From Eutypella sp. D-1 (lineage: Eukaryota; Ascomycota; Sordariomycetes; Xylariales; Diatrypaceae), in NCBI GenBank assembly GCA_023313575.1, contig JAJTTP010000006.1, positions 1,922,001 to 1,986,000 on the forward strand: a DNA stretch of 64,000 nt. Direction: 5' to 3'. The notes below the pieces were generated by a model, which had not been told where the DNA came from, searched no databases, and saw only the letters and a program-made list of their open reading frames with translations. A program made the position numbers and the translations under genes. Of the stretch, positions 1 through 12,337 are shown piece by piece. Within the stretch, counting starts at the first letter, position 1, and each line of letters begins with the position of its first letter.

Positions 1-839
1 GTACTGCTCTCTCAGAACGTGGCGGTAGAAGTGGTTCTTGCTGTAGGCGCGCTGCTCTTCGTAGTCGTCCTCATTGAGGGGTTCGGAAGCCTCCTTCTCC
101 TTGACGGCGGCCTCTTGGGTGGTGGCCCTTGCCTTCTCAGCGGCGGCGTTGTTTCTGACGACCTCGTCATCTTCCTGCTCGCTCTCGGAGGTACTTTCAT
201 CCTCGTCGCTGGAGAAACTAGCCTCGGAGTCGGAAGAGATCAGGTACTCGAGTGCCTTCTTGATTCTACGCTTCTTCTCGGCTTTGGAGGCGGCGTACTT
301 GCGGTTTTCCTTCGCTTTGCCATCATCGCCTTTTCCCTTTCCCCTGGATCTGGCCGTGGCCTCCTTCACCTGCGCATTGCCCTTCGTCATCGTGTATTTT
401 CCACCGGATGACCGTTTGATCGTGATAGATATGTTCTCCCTTCCAGAGAAGTTAGTATTATCAAATAAACCAAGAATATGTGAAATAAGTTGAAAATGAA
501 GATGGAAGAGGGGGTGGGAGGCACAAACCCTGAATCAGGTTCAGAATCTTGGGCAGCAGTTGATGAAGCGTAACCCTTTGGCTCCTCGTCACTGTATTGT
601 ACTAGGTTATCGGCAAAGCGGACCTTCTTCTCCTTCCGGGGAGGTGGGTTACTGTTGTTCTCTGGGATCGTATACGTATATACAGGCTGCTGCGGCTGCT
701 GCTGCTCCTGAGGCGAGGGGTAGTAGTAGTACGGGGGCTGCGCTGCCTGCTGTTGTCGTTCCTGAGAACGAGATTGGGGGAAAGGTGCACCAAGCATCAA
801 GTCAAAGAAGCCAATTCCTTTCTTCTTGTTACGCGGCAT
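1..839 (-). CDS. Charged, low-complexity protein of unknown function (3' end outside window)
   Basis: I do not recognise this gene. Two exons are visible, 839..529 and 439..1, and the frame stays open to the left edge, giving at least 250 residues. The intron (528..440) has a GTTTGT donor, a perfect TACTAAC branch point and an AG acceptor, and restores frame as Gly. The ATG at 839 has a good context (CACCATGCC) and starts MPRNKKKGIGFFDLML. Then come a Gln/Pro/Tyr-rich stretch, a basic patch (PRKEKKVRFADN), and after the intron a Lys-rich segment followed by a long Ser/Asp/Glu tract. I see no enzyme motif or membrane segment. Composition suggests a disordered, possibly nuclear protein; that is inference. 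Confidence 0.78.
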
Positions 840-1878
840 GGTGAATGGTGGGGTGGCCGCAGTGAGAATGATGGTGAGGTGATGAGATGAGCTGGTAGCT
901 TTTAGTGATCTGCACAAGAGAGAAAAGGTGAGTACTTATTAAACTTGCCCTCTACTCCGGAGAAAGCTCCCGGATAGGAACCACTTGAATACCTACCTAG
1001 ATACCTAAGGTAGTGGAAGCAAGCACAGTGTATATTGTCAATAGGCAGCAGCTACTAAGTATACTTTGGTCAAGTCATAGGTAACAATAGGCTATATAGA
1101 GCATAGATTGAGGGGCATCTCAATCTGCAGACATGAAATTTAAGATCATCAATCACAGGACTGTTTCTCAAGTGTTGCTTTGCTTGGAGATCGCAAGAAG
1201 AAAGTAGGCAGTGTTTATATACACCAACTACTCTTCGACTACCTATCAAACTGTCATGCAGCAATAACTACTAGGAATTTAAAAAATGGCAAATCCAAAA
1301 GCCAGTATCAAATGAAAGGTGTATAATCACCATACTTAGTACCTAGTAATAGACCTAAGATGCATCCGATTTCTTCCCCAGCCTCTGCAGCTTCTACAGC
1401 TGTTATCAGGACACCATGGCTATGAACCCATACATGCATTGGCATTCCGGTTCATGAATCTTCCAACCCATACTCAGCTTCCTCAACCTGATGCTAAGTA
1501 CATCATTACATTACAACGTAAGATGACATCTGCTAATCAGACCTAGCAACAGGAAAGGATATATAACGTAACCATTTCCCTAGGCTTAGAAACAGTGCAA
1601 GGTGAGGCACGTAATCACATCAGCTATCTATGACCTCCCATCAAAACATGAAAATGGGGGTATCGTATTCGCAAACTTCTAGGCTCTATCGTGTATGAAA
1701 AACCTGACTAATTATATACCAAAACTGACGACGACGGGCCGGGCGTCTAACTATCCCATCCCATCCCATCCCATCGCTCATCTTACTGCCTCCGACGCCA
1801 TGCCATCCATGCCCATGCCCTACCGCGCGCAATGCAAATTCATGTAGTCGTGCCCCAATCCAAGTACGGGACAATTCA
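840..1878. other. Intergenic spacer
   Basis: No supportable gene. It is the 5' flank of the minus-strand gene on the left and the 3' flank of the heme oxygenase-like gene on the right. It holds TACCTA/TAGGTA words near 990-1015 and a CCCAT tandem repeat at 1755-1774. Confidence 0.7.
1755..1774. repeat. (CCCAT)4 microsatellite
   Basis: Four perfect head-to-tail copies of CCCAT, just past the 3' end of the heme oxygenase-like gene. Confidence 0.95.
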
Positions 1879-3192
1879 TTAGACATCCGACCGCCTCCCA
1901 GGAATCACTTTATCGATCTTGCCTCTCCATCCACCCCTACTACCCCTACCCTTTCCGTTCCCCTTCTCCTTCCCCTTATCCCGCTCTCGTCCCTGTTCCC
2001 TAGCAGCCTCCTGCTCTTGCTCGGCGGCAACCCGCCTAGCCATCAGAGCCAGCGCCCTTCTCTCCTTCTTAACGACGACGCTGTCGCGGCTGCGGAGCGC
2101 TAGCATGCCGCCGCCGCCGGCCTCTTGGGGCTCGGTGTCGCAGATGTCGTCGAGCTCCTCGACGACGCGCACGAGGAACACGAAGATGGCGAGCGCCTCG
2201 TCCGCGACGTCGTCGCGCTCGTCCGCCGTCAGGAGCCCCTCCGTCTCCGCGAGGCGTCTCTTAAACGTTGCCTTGAGGACCTCGCCATCGCCATCATTAG
2301 CGCCGGCGCCGGCGTGGGCATCCCCGTTCTCGTGTTCGGTGGAGGCGCCGGCAGTATCGAAGCTGAAGAAGCGCAGCGGCGGTCCGCCCGCGCCTTCATC
2401 TTCGGCCTCGCTACGATGGCGCGCCGAGGTCGGGGACGCGGAGGCCCAAGCGGGAACCCAGAAGGCCGGGTGGACGCGTTCGAGGGAGGCGCGGATGACG
2501 CGGCCGCCGGAGAAGAGGGCCATGTAGAGGACCCAGGCGTACGCGACGAGGACGTGGGGGCGGGCGGCGATGGCGTGGCGCACGTGGTGCAGGAACTCGG
2601 CGAGCACCGGCGACTCTGCCGAGTCGTCTAGGTGCTCCGCCACCGTGTGCCGCGACCACCCCGTCAGTGCGACTACGTCGCGCTGCAGGGCCGCCGCGCG
2701 CGCTAGGCCCGGGACACGCAGCGCCGTCAGCACTGTCCGCATGCGCGGCTGCAGCGCCGATACCGATGCCAGTCCCGAGGCCGCTGCTGGGCCTTCGTAG
2801 TCTAGGATCCCCGGCAGCGTCTGCAGGTCCATGGGCTCCGATTGGGTCGTGTCCGGATCACAGATATTACAGGGTTGGGCGAGAGCAGCGGCGGCGGCGG
2901 CGGCGAACGGGTCCCGGTTGGCGTCATCCTCGTCCACGTCGTCGTCTTCGTCGTCCCGCGCCGCGGACTGTAAGATATTGTTCCAGAGCGACTCGAACGC
3001 GACATAGATGGGTGTGATGTGTAGTAATCCCGAGACATAGTTCGAGGCGTCCTCCGCCTTGGGCGGCAGGGCCAGCGATAGTCGCGAGATGACAAGCTTG
3101 TTGAGCTTCGCGTGTACGGCGCGCGTGGCCGTGTTTATCGACTCCGATAGGGGCCGCTGGTGTGCCTCGTCTGTTTCCGTCTTCGCAGGCAT
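1879..3192 (-). CDS. Heme oxygenase-like protein
   Basis: Single exon of 437 aa. The ATG at 3192 (MPAKTETDEAHQRPL) is chosen because the family homology starts right after it; the frame is open further upstream but that part looks like leader. Residues about 15-75 read as the first helices of the heme oxygenase-like fold (SESINTATRAVHAKLN, then LPP and a GLLHITPIYVAFESLW segment). His27 lies where heme oxygenases carry the proximal heme ligand. The middle contains an Asp/Glu run and other acidic low-complexity insertions, and the tail is Lys/Arg/Gly-rich. There is no C-terminal membrane anchor, unlike animal HO-1. By family it would bind or cleave heme to biliverdin, but fungal members are poorly characterised and may not be catalytic. 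Codon usage is GC-rich and ordinary. Confidence 0.82.
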   Translation of the reverse strand: MPAKTETDEAHQRPLSESINTATRAVHAKLNKLVISRLSLALPPKAEDASNYVSGLLHITPIYVAFESLWNNILQSAARDDEDDDVDEDDANRDPFAAAAAAALAQPCNICDPDTTQSEPMDLQTLPGILDYEGPAAASGLASVSALQPRMRTVLTALRVPGLARAAALQRDVVALTGWSRHTVAEHLDDSAESPVLAEFLHHVRHAIAARPHVLVAYAWVLYMALFSGGRVIRASLERVHPAFWVPAWASASPTSARHRSEAEDEGAGGPPLRFFSFDTAGASTEHENGDAHAGAGANDGDGEVLKATFKRRLAETEGLLTADERDDVADEALAIFVFLVRVVEELDDICDTEPQEAGGGGMLALRSRDSVVVKKERRALALMARRVAAEQEQEAAREQGRERDKGKEKGNGKGRGSRGGWRGKIDKVIPGRRSDV

Positions 3193-5110
3193 GATGATGA
3201 TGGTGATGCTATATGTGTATGTAGGTAGATAACTGATGTGGTGGTTTTTAGGATAAGTCACGGGGAAAAGAAGATTCGTTTTGGTCGCGATCAAGATTGG
3301 CGACTCAGGTATAATTATGCACAAGGTGATAACTAGATATTATAGTCGGCCTCCTCTAGGTGTGCGTGTTGAAGAAGAATATCAGGATGTGTTCGGCCGT
3401 CGAACGTTTGCCGCTGTCAACAGAGGATAGGCAAGTACGACTTCTCGGATAGTCTGAGCCCGACAGCTACGTTGTTTCCTCGCTCGCTTATATAAAAGTA
3501 AGAGTCATATCCCAGTAGCATATTTGCCGTCTCTCTGACTTTTCCGATTTGACTTCTGACTGTTTAGGAAACAGCTGCCTGCTTCACTGCCTGCTTCACT
3601 CTGAATCAGAACTGCCTCTCTCCAAGCGCATCCGAGGCGGACAAAGCAGTTGCCCGCCAGATAAATTCACTGTCCGGTTTGACAGACAGTGAGGCAGCAC
3701 AAACAAACTTTGGCTTTATGACATGAATGGTAGTCGGGGAAGGGGCAGTCCCATGAATGTATGGTGTATCGTGGGAGCACGAGGACACTCAAAAATGTCC
3801 CGATATGGCAAGCACGAAGCACTGTACTATTATAGCGGCGGAGCTAGACCGCACCACGTCGAGAGAGCGACCAGCTAGCCTAGCCCCGGACGAATTCCGA
3901 GGTTGTGGTCGATCGCGCGCGCGCAGTGAATACCGATGTTTTGAGATTGAGGAAGCTTGATCACGTCACAACTAGCCCGAGCCTGTGCGACCCCGACTAC
4001 ACCACACCACACCGAGCTGAGCTTTTGCTTGGAGCCCAACACACAGAAGTACTCCTTGACAGCCAGGAGAGAGGCTTCGGTCCAAAAAATGAGTCAGGTT
4101 ACACCTGACAAGATACCAGTTAGATACCTGCTTAGCTAGGTGGAAATGTGAATCCGACAGCGTATCGAAGTCTATATCTGATCTCCAAATAACAGTATTC
4201 TCAGACATAGGAATCGGACGGGAAACTCCTAAATATATATCGCAGGACTTTGCGGGCGTCAACAAACGAAGGGGGCAAGGGCTCAGCTGCGTATGTATGT
4301 ATTAGGGGAAGGGGGAGGGGGAGGGGTGGCTTGAATCCAGTGTCTTGGCGCCGAAAAGCAAGGCCAGCGAACCCGATCGACGTCAGACCTCACCAACAAG
4401 CCCATCGTACCGCACCGCACCGCACCGTACCGTACCTGCTAAATACCTACCTAGGTAGATAGGCGGTTCCGAGACCATGGCAGGGCATTACAAGTATACC
4501 TTCCGTGGCTGCTGCCACGATTCGTACCTACCTATGCATTATTCTGGTAGCTTCCCCCTAACCCTAGCGCCCATACACGCAGAGCTACTGCAGCCTCGAG
4601 GCGTGGCTGAAGTAGCCTGGCACCAAACCACAGTGATCGCGATATTTAAGAGTAATTATATCATTGCACGACCCTAAGACAGGCTAATAACCCAGCCAGC
4701 TGGCACCTAGTTAACTCCGACTCCCACCGTAATAGCTCCGTACCTACCTGACATCATCGTTCGTCCGTCTAGGTAAGTCGAAGCCCATAGATAGTATGCA
4801 TGCCTATATATATATAATACCGGGCGTATAAGTGTTTAAGTGAATGGAATATAGAGATTTATTTAGCCTTCCCAACCCCCCCGCAAAAAAACACAAAAAG
4901 TTCTCATTTGTACATGCATTTGCTCGCTCGCTTTCGTAGCAGTTTCGAAACATCTATACTGTGAAATAAACGTTAACGGCGAACCATAGACAGACAGCTG
5001 TTAGGTCGCGCGGTCTATATCTAGGTAGGTAGGTAGGTAGGTAAAGAAGAGAAGAGCGAACCCTCACGCCCCAACCGTCAACTACCTGTCCACCACCCAA
5101 CACCAATCAG
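3193..5110. other. Intergenic spacer (1.9 kb)
   Basis: Upstream of the heme oxygenase-like gene and downstream of the DMT transporter. Reading frames here are short and unlike known proteins. It contains a CGYAC tandem repeat (4406-4435), TACCTACCTAGGTAG words (about 4444-4458) and a TAGGTAGG run at 5021-5042. Confidence 0.65.
4406..4435. repeat. (CGYAC)6 pentanucleotide repeat
   Basis: Six head-to-tail pentamers alternating CGTAC and CGCAC. Confidence 0.9.
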
Positions 5111-7011
5111 TCAGGAAGATGGAGACAGGGACGAGGAGCCAGCCAGGTCCGCCATGCTCAACACCGCCCCGGGGGCAGCCAGCTGTTGTTGCCGGTCGTC
5201 GCCGTCGCCGTCGCCGTCCTCGTGGCTCTCGTGGTTGATGAAGACGAAGGAGAGCAGGACGACGAAGGCGCCGACCCAGTAGATGAAGCTCGAGTACTGC
5301 GCGTACTGGATCATCTCGCCGATCAGCGAGAGCGGTATCGTCAGTGACAGCCCCACCGTCACCACCAGCGGCGTCGTCAGCAGCATCGCGTACGCCCAGC
5401 ACATGTCTGAGATGAAGGAAAATATCGAGTTGAGCTGTGGGTGGGGGAGCACGGCCTTTTGTTAGCTTGGACCTCAGAACAATGGAATAGAAGAACGGGG
5501 TAGAGGTGAGGGTTATGAGCACATACCATGATAATTAGCCATATTTGTCCCGTGGGCGGCATTTCGAACTAGGTGCACACAATATACGTTAGCAACCCAT
5601 TCCTTCTTTGGCCGAGTAACTACGGCACCAAAAAAAAAAAGGTCGAGAGAAACTCACAGGCTCGATCCCCGTCCAGTGCAGGACGAAAAAGAGGGGCCAA
5701 AGCAAGGCGATATTGAAGCAGCCGACGAGGCCGAAGAAGAGGGGCATATCGACGCGGTCCTCGTTGCCGACGCGCTGCTTCATGACGACGACGTAGAGGC
5801 CGTAGACGACGGCGCTGACGAGGGCCATGGCGTCGCCGATGGCGATCTGGGCCTGGCTCTTGTGGGGGAAGGTGCCGCGGTCGCCGTCGTTGTCGTCGCT
5901 GGAGAGGTCGACCATGGAGATGAGCACGATGCCCGCGAGCGAGGCCAGCACGCCCGCCAGCTTGCGCACCGAGAAGGGCTCGATCCGCAGCAGCGCGCAC
6001 AGCACCAGCGTCCACACGCTGCTTGTCGACGTCAGGATCGTCACGCTCGCCACGCTCGTGTACTCCAGGCACGCCGACGCGAAGTAGTTCGCGAAGAACC
6101 ACAGCATGCAGAACTCAAGGCTCAGCCGCGCCGTCTCCCGCAGGTCCAGCCTGTCCGTCACTCCCGCTCCTCCTGCTGTTCCCGCTTTCGTCGCCCCCGA
6201 TGACGACGCCGCCCGGCCTAACGATGTGGTGTCGGACCCGTCGTCGTAGTCGCCCGCCAGCAGCCGCTCCGACGCCGACGGGTCCCCATCCTCCACGTCC
6301 ATGTCCAAATTGACACCATCCTCAGACGCCTTGTTGCTCCGCCCCACCGCGCTTTGTCGCCGCCGCTGCTTTCCGTGCCACGCCTGCAGGGCGAGGTTCC
6401 GCGCGTTCGAGAAGCCGCCGTTCTCCAGTATGCGCTTGATGGTGATGGGGATCATGGAGATGGCGAAGATGGAGGTGTTGATGTAGACGACGAAGAACGG
6501 CTTATCGTACGTGTGGTCGGAGAAAATGTACTGTATTCACGACGGCGAAAGAAATGCGCCTTACGGTTAGCCTTCATTGGGAACTTCTTCGCAATTGTGT
6601 CAGACGTATAGACATATAGACGAATAGACAAAATCTGGAACGCAATGACAGGTATATATAGTGATAGCCAGCCTGTCCGAAGTGAGAGGAGGATGAACTC
6701 ACACTAGCTAGGAAATTCGACACCGTCCACAGAAGCACCGTCACCAGGAGAAGGCAGATACCCAAGGTCCTCCTCGCGAGGCCCCAGGCGGCCAATTTCC
6801 GCTTCGCGCCCGAACCACCGATGCCGCTGCCGATGCCACCGACAGGGGGAACCTTCCAGGGAGAGGGCGGGGCGTCGTGAAAGGAGAGATCATCGGAGGG
6901 GAGGGAGAGGGAGGGAGGCACAGGTTCGGAGAGGCGCCGCCTCGGCGCATCGGTGGCCAGGGGTGTGGAGGAGGGTAAGTTCGGATTCGGCGCGGCCATT
7001 TTCATCTTCAT
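5111..7011 (-). CDS. Drug/metabolite transporter, SLC35F5/YML018C-like
   Basis: Four exons: 7011..6703, 6530..5658, 5568..5527 and 5434..5111, all phase 0, giving 515 aa. Donors are GTGAGT, GTGAGT and GTATGT. The third exon is only 42 nt (FEMPPTGQIWLIIM). Exon 1 has a Pro/Ser-rich tail and the first membrane helix (LGICLLLVTVLLWTVSNFLAS). Exon 2 opens with YIFSDHTYDKPFFVVYIN, a signature of the SLC35F5-like branch of the DMT superfamily. It then carries a hydrophilic loop of about 110 residues and several more helices. The last exon ends with helices and an Asp/Gly/Ser-rich tail. About ten membrane segments are expected. The yeast relative sits in the vacuolar membrane; substrate is unknown. 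Three in-frame ATGs lie close together (7011, 7005, 6999); I took the first. Confidence 0.9.
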
Positions 7012-7255
7012 TTTCAATTTTCATAAAAATTTTAATTGTTTCGATCCGATTCGCTGAAAAGAGGCCGCCCGGATCGCCGAGTCGTCGGTTCGTGCTGGGT
7101 CTCTCGTGGGGAAACGTACGTATACGTGCGCTTTTTGGGCGGGGACGCTTTTCGTATGCGAGTCACAACTTCGGGTCCAGGAACAAACGAATGATCGAGA
7201 TTGAATGGATCAGATGGATCGAACTGATTGCCGATAAAGAGAAAGAGGAGGGTTT

Positions 7256-7285
7256 GATTTGATTTGATTTGATTTAATTTGATTT
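7256..7285. repeat. (GATTT)6 repeat
   Basis: Six period-5 copies, one of them AATTT, about 245 bp upstream of the DMT transporter start. Confidence 0.92.
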
Positions 7286-8997
7286 CGTCGTCCTTCGAGC
7301 GAATGAACGAACGGATAGACGAACAAACGAAGGAACGAACGATCAGTAGACTTCTGCGACAATAGGCTGCTGCATCTATTTCCACGGGAAGCACGCGACT
7401 CCTCCTAACGAGCTACGGCTCTCAAAAATTCGAAGCAAGTGAGTGTATATGTAATATGTAGTATGTAGTGATGTATACGTATGTGAAGAATGAGTGTTCT
7501 TGTTAAGGTATCATGAATGGCTTTCAAGCTGTTTTTGGCGGGTGGCCGTCGATTCGGGGTAAATTTTCAAGCGAATGAGTGATTGATTGAATAAATGAAT
7601 GAATGAATCAGTGAATGACGGCAAATGAGGGTATCTCGAGCTTCGAAAACCAGAAACCGAAAAATGAGCATCAAAAAAAAACGAGGGAAGCAACGAAATC
7701 CCCCCCAGAATGACCAAGACAGAATGAGGCCAAACAAGAAACAGGGAAAGAAGAAAAATCAAAGGATACAAGCACGATGTGAGAGATTCGCAAAACCGAT
7801 GATAAAAAGATAAAAATGGTAATACCGGGGCTTTCTGGGATGAAAAAGCTAGAGCCAGTAATATAAAAGTGTCTAAGCAAACTTGACTCCCCTATTTCCA
7901 TTGGGAAGATCATGAAGGTGTTCACTAAATGGATAATGCGTGAGGTCCGGCACACGCGGACGATCGAACTTAAAGCTTTAGTTTATGTACATAAGACTGC
8001 CTAGTAGGTATTTACTTTACATAGGGCTACCTCCCTACCCGCTGCCTACCTAGATAGGTACTTAGGTAACCTGCAAAGTGGTATCCATAAACCCAAATGC
8101 GGCAGCTGGGGCGTGAACACGCCGTTGTCTCTGGTCTCTGGGGGAGGCTTGGCGGAGAACGAGTAACCCCTCTCAAGCCCCTGAAAGGAGTGAGAAACAC
8201 CCCCCACTGACATTGCTCTCGTTCTAGCTAACCCAGATATGCTAGGTATGTACTTAGGTACCTAAGGTAAGTAACTAAGTGTGACCTGCAATCAGGTCAG
8301 CCTTTTAATAGGTAAGGTTCGGACCCCGATAACTGCCCGCCGGCTTCGGCTCTCCTTCCACCCTTTGTCACTAGGTAGTTATATGGAGATATATACTCCT
8401 ACATAGCCTGGAAATAAAGAGCACCTTGGGACCAACAACTGCCCAGCCAAGCCAGCCCAGCAATAACATTCATTATTAGGTATGTATGAAAAATGAAAAG
8501 GGAGCAAAGAAGGGTGTTGGATTTGGCTTCGCGCGATGCCTACATAGGTAATTACCTGCCTAGGTCCACTACATCAACACTATAAATACCTAAGCCCAAC
8601 TTCCATTGCAAGTCTTATAGATTTTGCTACATATGGGTATGTAGTTCGCTGGGCGATATCGTCAGATGTTAACGGGGCTGTTTTTGCGACTTATGTTTCC
8701 ACTAGCCACCTGCATTACGAAACGAAACACACCTACTTAGGTAGAAATCATGAAGCTTCTCGACCCGGGGAAGAGATATTCGGTGTCCACTCCACCGTTC
8801 GTTAGAAAAAAGAAAATCTAAGTCGGGAACGAGATGTTATCATCAAGCGGTAAGCCCAGAGCTGGGGGCGCTCACTGGAGTAGCCAGCTAGTCACTCGAG
8901 CTACCCAGCACAAGAAAAATAGACAAGACTAGGAGATATCTCAATAGAGAACCATCACATCACACTCATCATCGCCGAGCCCATCACCATACATGCG

Positions 8998-9013
8998 CCC
9001 CCCCCCCCCCCCC
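8998..9013. repeat. Poly-C run (16 C)
   Basis: Sixteen uninterrupted C residues; length may be affected by sequencing or assembly error. Confidence 0.9.
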
Positions 9014-9382
9014 TCCTCGATGTCTTGGAGAGAAATAAAGGCATCACTTCAAAAGTAGATACGTATACGTAGTTGTGGTCTTCTTTCTAGCTTCCTAAGT
9101 AAATAAATAAATAAATAACGTGAGAGACATACATACAGTAACAGCCCTCTCCCCCCCACTTCCTCCTCCTACCCTCTCTTTCTCTCTAGGTAGTTAATAG
9201 CAGGAAAAAAAAAACGTGACGTGACCAAACCGGGAAAGGCATGCAATGCAGCCTCTCTGACAGAACTCCCTTCCCCTTCCATAAACAAACTTTCTTCTCT
9301 TCTCTGATTCCATCATCCATCATATCTGTGGGGCCTCGAGATAGGGGAGGGAGGGAGGAACCAGTGTAATGGGATACCCGCC

Positions 9383-9407
9383 TTCTCTTCTCTTCTCTTC
9401 TCTTCTC
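9383..9407. repeat. (TTCTC)5 repeat
   Basis: Five perfect pentamers in a pyrimidine-rich tract beyond the ypt7 3' end. Confidence 0.93.
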
Positions 9408-9731
9408 TTTGTCTCCTCTCTTTCCGCGGCCCCAAAAAAGGGCCTCACGATATCGGGGTTTCTTTTCAGGCAAGTGGTGATATTGGGTGTTGGCACACAC
9501 ACGCGCGCGCGTGCGTAAACTTTCTGGTTGCGCGAGTAGTCTAGTGATGGCATGCGGCAGGCACTCTTCGTAAACTAGACCCCCATCAATTCTACACAAC
9601 ACACACCAGCATTGAGGTCAAAGCCGCAGAAAGCCATTCTGAGCATCAGGCCACCCCCTCATTAGATCCCGTAGACTTCGACGCTCGCCCAGCACTACCA
9701 CTGCCTCCCATCTAGCGTAAACGCTCCCGTA

Positions 9732-10824
9732 CTAACAGGCGCAGCCGTCCCGGTCGTTCTCGATGTGGATGTTGATGGGATCCTGGAAATCGCCGCTGAA
9801 CTCTTCCGACTCCTCCTGGGCTAATGCGTTTCGGGCAATAACTATCAAAGTTAATGTTAGACTTCCGCTTTCATGGGCATATCGAATCCTAAGCGGGTGA
9901 TCAGAGTAAAATACCTTCGAACGCCTGCTCAACATTGATGGCTTCCTTGGCACTAGTCTCGAAATAGGGGATGTCACCCTTGGACTGGCAGAAGGTGGCT
10001 GCTCTCTTGGTCGAGATCTAATCTCATATTAGCATGACTCCAAACCGCTATTTGCTTCGGTTAACATACAGCGCGCTTATTCTCCTCGAGATCGATTTTG
10101 TTGCCGAGCACGACCTATCCAGAAAACGTCAGCGCAGAGATCCTTCTACTACCTCTACAAGCGATGGGGTCCCTTACGAAGGGGAAGTTCTCTGGGTCTC
10201 GCGGCGACGCCTGAATCAAGAATTCATCCCGCCAGCTATCCAGGGCCTCGAAGCTCTTGGCGTTGTTGACATCGTATACTAGCACACAGCAGTCGGCTCC
10301 TCTGTAGAATGCGACGCCTAAGGACTGGAAGCGCTCCTGGCCAGCAGTATCCCAAAGCTGTGCATTGTCATATCAGTCGTGGTGATCCCTAAATGGGTAT
10401 CCGGCGATAGATGATGCGATCCTACCTGCATAGTAACTTGGCGGTCATCGACGAGAACCTCCTGGATCAGGAAATCGGCACCGATAGTAGCTTTATAACT
10501 GGCACTAAACTTCTTGTTGACCTGTAGGGATTTGAATGGTCAGCGAAAGTCGTCGGCATTTGCACTCGGAGATGCGCTTCAGCGATGGATGGTGGGTTGG
10601 ACAGTCGGCCGGGCAGGGTGCCGGTGAATGGGCGGATGGAGTCGTTGGCCTCAGTTTCGACGACATACATATTGATTCATCAAGCTAGTCTTTCCGACAC
10701 CGCTATCCCCGAGGATGATAACCTATAGAAATGAGAGATTTAGTCCTTATTCTCGAGATACACAGTCTATGGCTATAGTTATTAGAAACCATACCTTGAG
10801 AAGGACCTTCTTCCGGGACGACAT
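9732..10824 (-). CDS. ypt7: Rab7-type small GTPase (vacuolar fusion)
   Basis: Seven exons: 10824..10795, 10722..10669, 10521..10426, 10357..10178, 10114..10070, 10017..9915 and 9841..9732. They join to 205 aa, the usual Rab7 length. The first exon has ten codons ([10 protein letters not shown]). Visible motifs: P-loop GDSGVGKT (residues 15-22), the Rab7-type effector region [20 protein letters not shown], and ETSAK. It ends in CAC, a double-prenylation signal. Every junction has a GT donor and AG acceptor and keeps frame. Rab7/Ypt7 directs homotypic vacuole and late endosome fusion through HOPS and the retromer. The intron density is typical of fungal Rab genes. Identification rests on the whole-length match, so confidence is high. 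Confidence 0.97.
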
Positions 10825-12337
10825 GGTGATAGATGATGAGCCAAATGGCTAGACGACTAGAGATGAATGGGTAAGAACCAGAGGAAGAGAGGCCTGGGAA
10901 TGCTTCTGCAGAATTATGTCTCGGGTCGTTATAAACTTGCGACGCCAGTAGCAAGTTGATGGGGATGTCGAAGGTTGGTTATGATATCAAGGTTGCCCAG
11001 GTGGTTGTGATTGTCTTTGTTGATGGTTAATAGTTATCCGTAGTTGATAGTTAAATGGTAGCGGTAGCCAACCTCTAAACTACTCCGTGGATAAGACATG
11101 GCAGGAGTCCATGATGAATGGGGAACCTACCTAGCCTACCAAGGTACTTACTTACCAACCTCCAGTTCACTGCTGATAAGGAAACCTCTTGGCTGAGCAA
11201 CCTGCAAGTACATACATACCTACCTACCGGTAAGTAGGCAATTATGTACCTGCTAATTCACCTAGGTGGCAGTGGTGGATAAAGTACCTGGTAGTTAGGA
11301 GCGGCACGGGACTACCTGACTGCTATGCCTGACTACTACGCAACCTAAACGGTTTAGCGTATACCAGCTTGCCAGCACTCAGCTGCAGGCACCACATCAC
11401 CACATGAGCCCTCCCCATCCTTACAGCTTCCTTAACTGCACAGGATCGATCCACTAGGTTGTTCAGCCACATACCTAAGGCACATTAGGTAGCAGCAGTC
11501 TAACAAGTCGGCGTTCATGTAATATAAGACTGCTTTGGTGTAGGTAATAACATGGACACGCAAAAATTAATTGGTTTGTTTTACATGATATCTATTCTTA
11601 CCTTTGATTCCTATTTGTCTGTAGTAGTTACGACATACACATGTGCAGAATGGCATATATATACCGGCGATTTTATAGCATACATGCTTACATGTACCTA
11701 GGTACTTTCAGTACTGAAACTCCCGTCCGTACGGAGTACAGCGTGCTTGTATGTATATCACCGGTACCTCCTACCCTTGGAAGCCGTGAGGCGGGAGGCT
11801 GGAACTTGTGGATGCCACCATAATCCATCATGATGTTGCAAGATATTCCTCCTCCTGGGTGCAGCCACCTCTTTGCCTCTTACATTCTGAATCATTTTAT
11901 ACATCTACAATGTGTTTCCTCAAAGTGTACAAGTAATAAATATCTGGTACCTCACCTACATATAGCAATTACCTCGATAGAGGGTGAAAGGAAAGCAGTC
12001 AAGGCTGGGCATAATGTAGCAGGGCTCCTCTTCTTAATTCGGTTATCATGATGTCATCACCTCATCATCACAATCTATCATCATAGAGTAACTCACATGC
12101 CGTACTCCGTACATGCCATTGAAATCAGGTAGCAAACAATACAAGAGGTAACAATAATAAGCATAACGTAGAAAGACCATGCAATGAAACAAATGTTCCC
12201 TCCTTCCTTCATCAACCCATCTTACCCCCTAAGGACTTACCCACGAAGACAGAATTAAACGGAAAAAAAAAAAAGCAGAGATAGGGAGGGAGAAATACCA
12301 ATCACAAAATTCCAACTCGATCCCAGATTATCCCATC
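10825..12337. other. Divergent promoter region, ypt7 / mitochondrial protein gene
   Basis: The 1.5 kb spacer should hold both promoters. No gene is seen. It carries many TACCTA/TAGGTA words (11120-11290, 11697-11706) and two copies of the TACGGAGTAC-type word (11727-11739 and, inverted, 12102-12112). An A-run of 12 lies at about 12263-12274 before the downstream gene. Confidence 0.6.

Larger units (their letters stand above)
7012..9731. other. Intergenic spacer (2.7 kb)
   Basis: Lies between the 5' end of the DMT transporter and the 3' end of ypt7. I see no gene. It holds a GATTT repeat, a 16-C run, a TTCTC repeat, and many TACCTA/TAGGTA words, densest at 8000-8070 and 8240-8275. Confidence 0.65.

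Noticed and set aside
9186..9602. 138-codon minus frame beyond the ypt7 3' end
   Set aside because: Built largely on the TTCTC repeat and pyrimidine tracts.
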